Of a stretch of DNA of 64,000 bases, positions 34,570-43,006 are shown piece by piece (the first letter of the stretch is position 1; the number at the start of each line of letters is the position of its first letter). Below the pieces are notes generated by a model. The model saw nothing but the letters and a program-made list of their open reading frames with translations. It did no database searches and was not told where the DNA came from. The position numbers and the translations under genes are program-made. Source of the DNA: Pseudomonas oryzihabitans (GTDB lineage Bacteria > Pseudomonadota > Gammaproteobacteria > Pseudomonadales > Pseudomonadaceae); the NCBI RefSeq assembly GCF_006384975.1, contig NZ_CP021645.1, positions 248,001 to 312,000 of the forward strand. Reading direction: 5' to 3'.

Positions 34570-36668
34570 GAGGGCGCCGTCACCCGCCGGGCTGACCCGG
34601 ACAGCATGGTGGCCACCTGCGCGGCCAACTGGTCCAGGGTGAAGGGCTTGGTCATGAGCTCCATGTTACCACCCAGGAAAGCCGTTCTACTCAGGGCGCC
34701 CTCGGCATAGCCGGTCAGGAACAGCACCGGCAAGCGTGGCCTGAGCTGCTGGATCACCTCCGCCAGTTGGCGGCCATTCAGGCCCGGCAGGCCGACATCG
34801 GTCACCAGCAGGTCCAGCTGGGGCAACTGCTCCACCAGGCGCAGCGCGGCCTTGCCTTCGGCCGCACTCCAGACCCGATAGCCCAGAGCTTCCAGCGCCT
34901 CCTGGTTGACCAGGCGCACGGCATCGTCGTCTTCCACCAACAGGATGGTCTCCCCGGCGCCCTGGGTGAATTCGCTAGGCGCGACGCGCGGCGACTCGCG
35001 GCGCTGCTCCGCCGTTGGCAGATAGACGCAGATCCGCGTCCCCGTCGCATCGCTGGCGATGGTCAGGCGGCCGTTGCTCTGCCGGGCGAAGCCATAAACC
35101 ATCGACAGGCCCAGGCCGGTGCCCTGGCCCTGGGGCTTGGTGGTGAAGAAGGGTTCGAGCACCTTGTCCAGCAACCGCTCCGGGATACCCGTCCCGGTAT
35201 CCCGGACTTCGATGCAGACATAGTCGCCCGGGGCCAGGGCATCGTCCTCGGGACCCTGTTCGCTGCAGGTGACCAGGGAGGTCGCGAGGGTGACGAGCCC
35301 GCCGTCCGGCATGGCATCGCGGGCGTTGATCACCAGGTTGAGGAGGGCGTTCTCCAGCTGATTGGCATCGGCCAGGATCCAGGGCAGGTCGGTGCCCAAT
35401 TCCAGCGTCACCGAGATCTGCTCGCTCACGGTGCGTTGCAGCAGATCGTGCAGCGCCAGGATCAGTTCGTTGGCGGACATCGGCCGCGATTCCAGCGACT
35501 GCCGACGCGAGAAGGCCAGCAAGCGCTGGGTGAGGGCCGCCGCCCGGTGCGCCGAATGCTGGGCCGCTTCCATGTAGCGCTCCAGCCCTGCCAGTTGGCC
35601 CTTGCCCTTGATCCTCATCAGATCCAGAGCGCCCAGCACCCCGGTCAGCATGTTGTTGAAGTCGTGGGCGATCCCGCCGGTGAGCTGACCGACCGCTTCC
35701 ATCTTCAGCGATTGGCGCAACTGCTCTTCGGCGCGGCTGCGCTCGGCGGTTTCCCGTTGCAGCTCGCTGAGCGTGAGCGCCAGGGTCCGGGTGCGCTCCT
35801 GCACCTGGACCTCCAGCTCTTCGTTGAAGCGCCGCAAGGCCAGTTCGGCCCGCTTCTCGTCGCTGATGTCGGCGATCACCGTGGTCGCCCCGATGATCTG
35901 CTGGGCGTCGTCATGCAAGGGCACCGCGCTCACGCGCAGCCAGGATTCCGCACCGTCGGCGGTGGTGTGATAGAAGTCCTGGCCCCTGACGCGCTCCCCC
36001 CGCAAGGCCCGCGCGCCCGGAAATTGATCGGGCGGCAGCAGTTGCCCGGTACTGTCGAGCGCTGCCCAGCGCGCCGCTTCCCGGGGTTGCCGGGAGGGGA
36101 TGCGCTGCCCCGGTACATGCTGCTCGTAGAAGGGATTGCTGACTAGGGTGCGGCCTTCTCGGTCCATGAAGCACACCCCGACCGGCAGGTTCTCCAGCAG
36201 GGTCTGCATGCGCTCGCGCTCCTGGGCGAGTTCGCTGAGGCGATCACGCATCTCGAACTGACGCAGGCGCGAACGCCAGGCGGCGGCAACGCTGCTGAGC
36301 AGGGAAGCGCCGCTCAGGGGGCGTTCCAGGATGACCACGTTGGTCGCCGCCGCGGGCAACTGCCGGCGCAGCAGATCGTTGCCCCGGCCCGAGCGTTTGG
36401 CGTCGGAGGCCAGCAGCACCAGCGGGATGTCCGACCAGGTCGGCTGTCGCTCCAGCGCCCCGCTCAGGGCACCCATGTTCTGCCGCAGGGCTTCCTCGGT
36501 GAACACGATGATCCCGGTCTCGTCGCCGAGGGCGGCCGCCACCTCGTCGAGGCTGCTCAGGTAGCGGGTGTGGTAACCCTGGGTGAATAGCCGCTGCAGG
36601 CTGGCTGCGTCACCCCGTAGCGGTGCGCAGATGATGAGCTCGCAGGACGGCGCCGCTGTCTCGGTCAA
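34566..36668 (-). CDS. Hybrid sensor histidine kinase (pseudo-receiver, PAS, HisKA, HATPase, receiver)
   Basis: 700 residues, soluble. An N-terminal receiver-like domain (1-135; [32 protein letters not shown]) lacks a clear phospho-acceptor Asp. PAS follows at ~150-275, a coiled coil at ~275-325, the phosphorylation site His335 in [11 protein letters not shown], HATPase motifs [10 protein letters not shown] and [12 protein letters not shown], and a C-terminal receiver (~583-695) with LVTDVGLPG and TKPFT. The start codon is TTG, overlapping the KaiC-like gene's stop as TTGA, so the two are coupled. Its TAG stop lies inside the end of the inverted-repeat element. Confidence 0.9.
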   Translation of the reverse strand: MTETAAPSCELIICAPLRGDAASLQRLFTQGYHTRYLSSLDEVAAALGDETGIIVFTEEALRQNMGALSGALERQPTWSDIPLVLLASDAKRSGRGNDLLRRQLPAAATNVVILERPLSGASLLSSVAAAWRSRLRQFEMRDRLSELAQERERMQTLLENLPVGVCFMDREGRTLVSNPFYEQHVPGQRIPSRQPREAARWAALDSTGQLLPPDQFPGARALRGERVRGQDFYHTTADGAESWLRVSAVPLHDDAQQIIGATTVIADISDEKRAELALRRFNEELEVQVQERTRTLALTLSELQRETAERSRAEEQLRQSLKMEAVGQLTGGIAHDFNNMLTGVLGALDLMRIKGKGQLAGLERYMEAAQHSAHRAAALTQRLLAFSRRQSLESRPMSANELILALHDLLQRTVSEQISVTLELGTDLPWILADANQLENALLNLVINARDAMPDGGLVTLATSLVTCSEQGPEDDALAPGDYVCIEVRDTGTGIPERLLDKVLEPFFTTKPQGQGTGLGLSMVYGFARQSNGRLTIASDATGTRICVYLPTAEQRRESPRVAPSEFTQGAGETILLVEDDDAVRLVNQEALEALGYRVWSAAEGKAALRLVEQLPQLDLLVTDVGLPGLNGRQLAEVIQQLRPRLPVLFLTGYAEGALSRTAFLGGNMELMTKPFTLDQLAAQVATMLSGSARRVTAPS

Positions 36669-38158
36669 TCGCGCTGTTCCATCAGGGGTTGCGTGGCACC
36701 GAAGTATTCCGGCGTACCGGTGAGGACGCCGCGGAATTCCACCAGGGGTTGGCCCACCCGGATTCCTCGGGTATCGATGCGCAGTTCCCGGATCGCATCT
36801 TCGTGACCGCCACCGCGGTGCTTGAGGATGGAAATCGCCTTGCGCAGGCGCCCGTGGGCTTCGAAGAAGCGAATCAGTACCACGGTGTCGGCGATGTAGG
36901 AGATATCGAGATTGGTGGTCATCGAACCGACCAGGCCGTGCTGGGGATTGAGGAGAAAGGTCACCACCCCGGATTGACTGAGGTAGGAGAGCAGCTCATG
37001 CATCTGCAGGATTAGCTGCTGTTCCTGCGGCATGGCGGCGAGGTAGCCATTGAGACTGTCCAGCACCAGCATGCGGCAGTCGTGCTCTTCGACGTCCCGC
37101 CGCACGCGCCAGGCGAATTCGCCGGGAGAGAGCTCGGCGGGATCGATCTGGTGGACCACCAGCAGGCCCTCCTCGATATAGCGCAGCAGCGGCATCCCCA
37201 TACTTTCCGCCCGCTTCATCAGGGTACCGATGCGCTCGTCGAACTCATAGACGGCGCAGCGCTCGCCCCGGGCGCAAGCGGCCACTACGTACTGCAGGGC
37301 CAGGGTGGTCTTGCCGGTACCGGCCGGGCCGGTGATCAGGGTGCTGGTGCCGCGCAACGGTCCGCCATGCAGCAGGGCATCCAGGTCGGGAATATCGCTG
37401 GGTACCGGGGCGCCGACGAAGTCTTGGTGGCGCCCCGCCGCGATCATGCGCGGATAGACTTCCAGGCCCCCACGGCGGATGGTGAAGTCGTGATAGCCGG
37501 CGATGAAGTCCACGCCGCGCAGCTTCTGCACCTGCAGGCGCCGGCGGGCGGCGCCGAAGTCCAGGGTCAGGCGCTCCAGGGTCAGTACCCCATGGCAGAG
37601 GCTGTGCAGGTGATTGTCCCGCTCGCCGCCGCTGGTGGTCAGGTCATCCACCAGCAGCACGGTCAGGCCACGCCCGGCGAAGAAATGCTTGAGCGCCAGC
37701 ACCTGGCGCCGATAGCGCAGCGGGTCCTGGGCCAGCAGGCGCATCTCGGACAGGCTGTCGAATACCAGGCGGCTGGGCTTGATTTCATCCACCCGGGCCT
37801 GGATCAGCTCGATGGTATCGCCCAGTTCCGACTCCCAGGGATGCAGGATGGTCTGCTCCTGCGCGCCCCCGAGTACCGCGTCGGCAGCCGACAACTCGAA
37901 CAGGTGCACGCCCTCCAGGCTCCAGCCATGGGATTCGGCCACGCTCTGCAACTCTTCGCTGGTTTCCGAGAGGGTGATGTAGAGCACCGACTCGCCCTGG
38001 CGCACCCCTTCGAAGAGAAACTGCAGGCCCAGGGTCGTCTTGCCCGAGCCCGGAGTGCCTTCCAGCAGATAGAGACGATCTCTCGGCAGGCCGCCGCGCA
38101 ACACCCCGTCCAGGCCGGGATTGCCGGTCGCGATGATTGAGTGACTGGGGGAGTTCAT
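36665..38158 (-). CDS. KaiC-like two-domain RecA-superfamily ATPase
   Basis: 497 residues with two KaiC/RecA domains: Walker A GTPGSGKTT at 34-42 and GPAGTGKTT at 277-285, with TLSETSEEL holding the catalytic glutamates of domain 1 and LVFDSLSEMRLL as Walker B. No kaiA or kaiB is present, so clock function is not implied; such proteins in Pseudomonas usually pair with histidine kinases as signalling switches. The ATG at 38158 was chosen because family homology starts there; the 30 upstream residues are Arg-rich. It overlaps the hybrid kinase gene by 4 bp. Confidence 0.88.
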   Translation of the reverse strand: MNSPSHSIIATGNPGLDGVLRGGLPRDRLYLLEGTPGSGKTTLGLQFLFEGVRQGESVLYITLSETSEELQSVAESHGWSLEGVHLFELSAADAVLGGAQEQTILHPWESELGDTIELIQARVDEIKPSRLVFDSLSEMRLLAQDPLRYRRQVLALKHFFAGRGLTVLLVDDLTTSGGERDNHLHSLCHGVLTLERLTLDFGAARRRLQVQKLRGVDFIAGYHDFTIRRGGLEVYPRMIAAGRHQDFVGAPVPSDIPDLDALLHGGPLRGTSTLITGPAGTGKTTLALQYVVAACARGERCAVYEFDERIGTLMKRAESMGMPLLRYIEEGLLVVHQIDPAELSPGEFAWRVRRDVEEHDCRMLVLDSLNGYLAAMPQEQQLILQMHELLSYLSQSGVVTFLLNPQHGLVGSMTTNLDISYIADTVVLIRFFEAHGRLRKAISILKHRGGGHEDAIRELRIDTRGIRVGQPLVEFRGVLTGTPEYFGATQPLMEQRD

Positions 38159-38419
38159 GGCTGAGCGGACCTCGCGGCGGCGCAAACGAAAGGGCAGGAA
38201 ACGCCGGGTGGCGAGGCCTTGGTGCCGACTCGCAACGTGCGGCGGCAACCTGCAGGACCCGCTGGAGCTTGGCCTGAGGACGACGACAGGGTAGGTGAAG
38301 GGCCTTCCCGTGCCGCAACAATCGTCAGTCTAATACGCTAGATCGCTCCAGGCCACTTTGGTACACCGGCGGTAACCTTTGCCGCTATCTTCCGCCATCC
38401 GCGCCAGGCACCGCCCCGC

Positions 38420-40024
38420 TCAGGTGACGCCGCTCGGACCGTCCAGTACCCGCCGCACCTTGCGCGCCAGATCGTTGGGAATATAGGGCTTGGAGATCAC
38501 CTCGAATTCCGAGCCGCCGATATCGGTGCGCTCCAGGGAATTTTCCGCGTAGCCGGTGGTGAGCAGCACCCTGGTGTCCGGGTACAGCCGCTTGACCTCG
38601 CGGGCCAGCATCACGCCGTTCATGCCCCCCGGCATGATCAGGTCGGTGAACACCAGGTCGAACGGCTGCTCGGTCTCGCGCAGGATGCGCAAGGCTTCGC
38701 TGGCATTGATGGCGATCTGCGCGGTGTAGCCATAGTCTTCCAGCACCAGCTTGGCCAGGTCGGCGACATCCGGCCGATCTTCCACCACCAGGATGCGTTC
38801 GGTGCCGCTGCGTCGGTCGGAGCGCTGTTCCTGTTGCTGATAGGTGATGTGGCTATCGTCCACCGGGAAATACAGACGCAGGGTAGTGCCGACGTCTTCC
38901 TCCGAATAGATGCGCACCGTCCCGCCGGATTGCTTGGCGAAGCCATAGACCATCGACAGCCCCAGGCCCGACCCCTTGCCTTCCTCCTTGGTGGTGAAGA
39001 AGGGGTCCATCACCCGATCGCGGATGCTGGCCGGCATGCCATGGCCGTTGTCGGTGATGGCCAGGCTGACGTAGCGACCTGGCATCAGGCCGTCATAGGA
39101 CATATTGGCCAGCTCGCGGACCTCGACGTTGCGCGTCTCGATCCCCACGCTGGCCTTAGGGCGATCCGCCAGAGCATCGCGGGCGTTGATCAGGATGTTT
39201 AGCAGCGCCACCTCGGCCTGGGTCGGGTCGATCCGGCAGTTCCACAAGTGGGGGTCCAACTGGGTGCGGATTTCCACGTCGCCCAGGGTGCGTTCGGCCA
39301 GCTCGTGGGAGGTACGGATCAGGTTGTTCAGATTGAGCACCCGACCCTCCAGCTTCTGCTTGCGCGAGAAGGCGAGCAGCTGCTGGGTGAGGGTGCTGGC
39401 CCGTTCGGCGGCCGACTTGGCATGGGTGGCGCTGCGCAGGATGCGCTCCTGATCAAAGCTGGGCTTCTCCGCGGTGCGCTGGATGATGTCGATGTAGCCC
39501 ATCATCACCTGCAGCAGGTTGTTGAAGTCGTGGGCGATACCACCGGTGAGCTGCCCCAGGGCCTCCATTTTTTGTGCCTGGCGCAAGGCATCCTCGGCAT
39601 CGCGGCGCCGGCTGACGTCGAGTTGGGAGGCGAAGAAATAGATCAGCTCGCCCGCATCGTTGTACACCGGCGAGATGAACAGCGCGTTCCAGAAGCTCGA
39701 GCCATCCTTGCGGTAGTTGATGATCTCCACCGACAACTCGCGCTTCTGCTCCACCGCCTCGCGAATCTGGCTGACCACCGCGCGATCGGTCTCCGGGCCC
39801 TGCAGAAAGCGGCAGTTCTGCCCGATCAGCTCGTCCACCTGGTAGCCGGTCATCTCGATGAAGGCGTTGTTGGCGAAGATGATCGGATTGTCCGGCTGCG
39901 ACGGGTCGGTCACCAGCATCGGCATCCGCGTGGTTTCCACGGCGGCGAAGAAAATGTTCTTGCCCTGGTGCGAAATATCGCCTGTCGCTGAATTGTCGAC
40001 CCGCGCCTTGCGGGACTTGGGCAT
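38420..40024 (-). CDS. LOV-domain blue-light hybrid histidine kinase
   Basis: 534 residues from the ATG at 40024; a TTG at 40081 would add 19. The LOV motif GQNCRFLQG places the flavin-adduct Cys at residue 71, followed by the LOV-like [20 protein letters not shown]. Then comes [13 protein letters not shown] with the phospho-accepting His, HATPase ([28 protein letters not shown]), and a C-terminal receiver ([33 protein letters not shown]). This LOV-HK-REC order is that of the P. syringae LOV kinase. Blue light should form a Cys-flavin adduct and alter kinase activity. It is divergent from a single-domain receiver. Confidence 0.92.
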   Translation of the reverse strand: MPKSRKARVDNSATGDISHQGKNIFFAAVETTRMPMLVTDPSQPDNPIIFANNAFIEMTGYQVDELIGQNCRFLQGPETDRAVVSQIREAVEQKRELSVEIINYRKDGSSFWNALFISPVYNDAGELIYFFASQLDVSRRRDAEDALRQAQKMEALGQLTGGIAHDFNNLLQVMMGYIDIIQRTAEKPSFDQERILRSATHAKSAAERASTLTQQLLAFSRKQKLEGRVLNLNNLIRTSHELAERTLGDVEIRTQLDPHLWNCRIDPTQAEVALLNILINARDALADRPKASVGIETRNVEVRELANMSYDGLMPGRYVSLAITDNGHGMPASIRDRVMDPFFTTKEEGKGSGLGLSMVYGFAKQSGGTVRIYSEEDVGTTLRLYFPVDDSHITYQQQEQRSDRRSGTERILVVEDRPDVADLAKLVLEDYGYTAQIAINASEALRILRETEQPFDLVFTDLIMPGGMNGVMLAREVKRLYPDTRVLLTTGYAENSLERTDIGGSEFEVISKPYIPNDLARKVRRVLDGPSGVT

Positions 40025-40263
40025 CTGGCTCACGTATGCGGGATCCTTGCGCGGCAAATGGGCGTCTTGGCCCTCAGACAACCCAGCGGCAAAAAAACTT
40101 CATCGACGTCGCGCTTGAGCCTCTCTAGGGCGGCCCTTGTCGGGCTGTAAGCCAGGCGGAGTGCGGCTTTGGCGGCCAGTGGCCAGCGTACCGCTCACCC
40201 GCCTCAGGTGACCGTTAAGGAAGTCCGCGGAGAATCTCGCACTCATCCGATGTCTGAGCTGCC

Positions 40264-40650
40264 ATGAAGCCGAGAAGCCTTGATATACAAAGACAAATCC
40301 TTGTTCTGGAAGACGATCCGGGGCAGCGCGAGCTGCTGACCGAAGTCCTTACCGAACAGGGACTGGATGTCGTCGCCGTCGCCTCCAGCGACGAGGCCCT
40401 GGCTCACATGGACGCACACAGCGGTGACACCAAGCTGGTCATCGCCGATGTGAACGTACCGGGCATCCTGGATGGCCTGGCCTTCGCGCAACTGGCCGCG
40501 GCCAGCTGGCCAACGGTGCCCTTCATCATCATCTCCGGCTACATCGACCAGGATCTCGCCGTCCTGCCACGCCGCGCCGCCTTCCTGCCCAAGCCCTGGG
40601 GTGTTGCCGATCTGCGCCAGTTGGTCGAGAGCCTGCTGCCGCGTCGCTAG
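40264..40650 (+). CDS. Single-domain response regulator
   Basis: 128 residues, receiver domain only. Acidic pair EDD at 16-18, phospho-acceptor Asp62 in LVIADVNVPG, switch Ser in IIISGY, and Lys110 in FLPKPW. With no output domain it probably acts as a phosphotransfer or CheY-like protein. It lies divergently beside the LOV kinase and is a candidate partner of that kinase or of the KaiC-linked hybrid kinase. Confidence 0.88.
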   Translation: MKPRSLDIQRQILVLEDDPGQRELLTEVLTEQGLDVVAVASSDEALAHMDAHSGDTKLVIADVNVPGILDGLAFAQLAAASWPTVPFIIISGYIDQDLAVLPRRAAFLPKPWGVADLRQLVESLLPRR

Positions 40651-40857
40651 CCTCCCGCCGCCAACGGGCGTCTTTTCCCCCGCGATTACCTCCTCGCAAA
40701 ACGGTGCGATCGCCCCGTTCGGGTGCCTTTCGTGCGCTACACCGGGGCAACAATGGCCAAATGATATGACGTTCGTCGGCAAGTTCTTCGAGCCTGGAAC
40801 CAAATGCCCTGAACACTATCAATGTGCCATCTATTCCCGACTGGCAAGGAGCGCTTC

Positions 40858-41346
40858 ATGGACGCAGTCATCACCCAGATTACTCAGATCACCGATTGGG
40901 AATTCCTCATCGCGCTGGAGCGCAGCCTGGAAAGTCGCGGGCGCCTGGACATGGCGGCGCGCGAAGCCCTCGAACGCCAGGGGCATCTGCTCTCCCGGCG
41001 TTACCTGCAGCAGAAGTGCAAGCTCGGCAACGGCCCCTTCAGCCCGGTCGAGGACGAAATCCTCGACGTCCTGACCACCGCCACCGCAGCCCTGCGCCGT
41101 AGTCGCCGCCTGCCGCACAACATCGTCAAGAGCGTGCGCCTGGGCGGCCTGATCGAGGCGGTCGAGCGCAATGTCTGCCATGCCGGCGCCTTGCTCTGCC
41201 GTACCGACTTCGAAGCCGATGGCATTCCGCGCGGCACCCTGGAACGCCTCGTCGACCGCAATCCCCAGGCGTTCGAACTGGAAGCGCGCCGCGCCGCTGC
41301 CCGCTACATCGCCGAGAACGAACCCGCCTTCCGCGCCGCGGGTTGA
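40858..41346 (+). CDS. Hypothetical protein (162 aa)
   Basis: 162 residues starting MDAVITQITQITDWEFLIALE, mostly alpha-helical in appearance, with Arg-rich and Cys-containing middle (VERNVCHAGALLCRTDFEADG). There is no signal peptide or membrane helix and no domain I recognise. The ATG has AAGGAGCG 5-6 bp ahead, which supports the start over an upstream frame at 40822. It lies about 200 bp after the response regulator gene, so co-transcription is uncertain. Confidence 0.6.
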   Translation: MDAVITQITQITDWEFLIALERSLESRGRLDMAAREALERQGHLLSRRYLQQKCKLGNGPFSPVEDEILDVLTTATAALRRSRRLPHNIVKSVRLGGLIEAVERNVCHAGALLCRTDFEADGIPRGTLERLVDRNPQAFELEARRAAARYIAENEPAFRAAG

Positions 41347-41454
41347 AGCCACCTCCAGGCCGCCTAAGGGCAGCCTGATGGGCTAGGCGCCTAGGTTCGA
41401 GCTGCCGCTATCCCGTGCTACCGTTGCGGCGTCACCGCCGCAACGAGCCCCGCC

Positions 41455-42075
41455 ATGTCCATCGTCGACAATCTCTTCGCCTTCACCCTCGCGGCCGCGC
41501 TGCTTACCCTCACGCCGGGCTTGGATACCGCGCTGGTACTGCGCACCGCCGCCGTCGAAGGCCGCGCCCAGGCCTGGAGGGCGGCCCTGGGCATCAACCT
41601 GGGCTGCCTGCTCTGGGGCGCCGCGGTGGCCTTCGGCCTGGGCGCGCTACTGGCCGTATCGGAGCTGGCCTACACCCTGCTCAAATACTGCGGCGCCGCC
41701 TACCTCTGCTGGTTGGGCCTGAATCTGTTGCTGCGTCCGCGTACCACCTTCACCAGCGCCTCGGCGGAGCAGGGCACCTCTTCCAAGTGGTTGCTCAAGG
41801 GCATGCTGGGCAACGTGCTCAATCCCAAGGTCGGCATCTTCTACGTCTCCTTCCTGCCGCAATTCATTCCCCAAGGCCAACCCCTGATCGCCTGGACCTT
41901 CGGCCTGGTCGCTATCCATGTGGTGTTGGGGCTGCTCTGGTCCCTCACCCTGATCGGCGCTACCCGCGCGCTGGGGGAGGTGTTGCGCAAGGCTGCGGTG
42001 ATCCGCTGGCTGGATCGGACGACGGGGGTGGTCTTTCTAGCGTTTGCGGCGCGGTTGGTGGTGAGTAGGAGGTAG
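41455..42075 (+). CDS. LysE/RhtB-family amino-acid exporter
   Basis: 206 residues with about six membrane helices. The N-terminal block LFAFTLAAALLTLTPGLDTALVLRTA carries the family's TPG motif. KYCGAAYLCWLGLNLLL and KGMLGNVLNPKVGIFYVSFLPQFI (the NPK motif) are further hallmarks. It exports an amino acid or derivative; the substrate is unknown. It lies at the left edge of the AT-rich island and has normal high-GC composition, so it belongs to the core chromosome. Confidence 0.92.
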   Translation: MSIVDNLFAFTLAAALLTLTPGLDTALVLRTAAVEGRAQAWRAALGINLGCLLWGAAVAFGLGALLAVSELAYTLLKYCGAAYLCWLGLNLLLRPRTTFTSASAEQGTSSKWLLKGMLGNVLNPKVGIFYVSFLPQFIPQGQPLIAWTFGLVAIHVVLGLLWSLTLIGATRALGEVLRKAAVIRWLDRTTGVVFLAFAARLVVSRR

Positions 42076-42320
42076 GGGGCTCCTAGCAGGAGTGCAGAAG
42101 AAGTCTTCAGAAACGACGAGGCGCGCACTAAGCGTGCCTTGAGGTGATCCTGGTAGATCGGATTTGGTCGAGCGACTACGTCAAGCCTAAGCGCTGCAGG
42201 CCGCATGAGAGTTGAGATTTGAGGCCGTGGTGGCTTGTCGGCATACAAGCTGGCATACACGGTGCTTAACCTGCGCCCTGGCTGAGGCCATTCGATCCAT
42301 TTGGCCGGCGGTTCAATTCC
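42076..42320. other. Left boundary of the AT-rich island
   Basis: This gap holds the left direct repeat and then about 140 bp of intermediate composition without a recognisable gene. A minus-strand frame here (starting MYASLYADKPPRPQ) is probably chance; a decayed integrase end was considered but cannot be supported. Confidence 0.5.
42108..42178. repeat. Island direct repeat, left copy (attachment-site-like)
   Basis: About 70 bp that match 45883-45953 at most positions: CAGAAACGAC, then a stem-loop AGGCGCGC-ACTAA-GCGTGCCT, GGTGATCCTG, ATCGGATTTGGTCG and AGCGACT. The last part copies the 3' end of the tRNA-Pro gene with one base deleted. Similarity stops immediately after this. Confidence 0.7.
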
Positions 42321-42998
42321 CTATTCTGGCCAGTTGATGAGATGGATCAGGGAGCCCGGTTTATCTAGGTTCAAAGAATGTCTTCGCTCAAAGGACAGAT
42401 CGGCCATTCGCATTGGTGAGAGGCCATGAACCACAGCCTCGCAAATTTGTACGAAGGCTAACGGTTGAGGGAAGAAATCAGCTGCAATGCGGAGCTCTTG
42501 AACACCGCTAATTTGCATGTGGGATTGACAGTGAGCTGTCACCGCAGCGTCAAAATCAAACCTAATATGAGATGTATTGCATGGGCTGTGACCCTGGCTT
42601 TCCATAAGCTCGGTCCAGTTGTAAAGGTGATTATAGAGGTCAAGATCTTCTCTATCGAGAGCCTCTTCTGCTGCTACAAAGATCTCGTCTTGACTTGATG
42701 AGCTTTTTATCGGTGAAGGGTAAAAGGCTAATCTCCCTTTTTGTAGTTTCTCTGTAGCATCAAAGCCATAATAAAACTGGAAAAATGATCCGTCCGATAA
42801 AAGAACTGAATATTGTTGGCTGTCTAATAGCTTTTGATACTCAATCGGGTAGTACGAGTTTTTGTAGATACCTGGCTTTCTGCCTTGCCAAGTTATTTGA
42901 AGCTCATCATGGATTATACAAGAGTTCTGAACTTGGGTATGCGATGCAAGATGCCGAATCGCATTTCGTATGCCTTGCTCTGCATGTGCAAATTTCAT
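42321..42998 (-). CDS. DUF2290-like hypothetical protein, partner of the island helicase
   Basis: 225 residues, AT-rich and unlike its neighbours in codon use. The segment CNTSHIRFDFDAAVTAHCQSHMQISGVQELRI, followed by FVQICEAVVHG, resembles DUF2290, a domain of unknown function. No signal peptide or membrane helices. The start is 8 bp after the helicase stop and its ribosome site overlaps that stop (TAGGA), so both are made from one transcript. I infer a joint function with the helicase, possibly phage defence. The DUF2290 call is from memory of the motif and moderate. Confidence 0.6.
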   Translation of the reverse strand: MKFAHAEQGIRNAIRHLASHTQVQNSCIIHDELQITWQGRKPGIYKNSYYPIEYQKLLDSQQYSVLLSDGSFFQFYYGFDATEKLQKGRLAFYPSPIKSSSSQDEIFVAAEEALDREDLDLYNHLYNWTELMESQGHSPCNTSHIRFDFDAAVTAHCQSHMQISGVQELRIAADFFPQPLAFVQICEAVVHGLSPMRMADLSFERRHSLNLDKPGSLIHLINWPE

Positions 42999-43006
42999 AT
43001 GGCATC

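Noticed and set aside
36665..38158. Circadian clock locus
   Set aside because: Only a KaiC-like ATPase is present, without kaiA or kaiB; such proteins are widespread signalling ATPases.
41841..42260. Minus-strand frame across the left repeat as a decayed integrase
   Set aside because: It mostly shadows the end of the LysE gene and shows no integrase motif.
42260..42320. tRNA-like T-arm (GGCGGTTCAATTCCC) beside the island
   Set aside because: No acceptor, D or anticodon stems can be built, and part of the stretch overlaps the coding end of the DUF2290-like gene.
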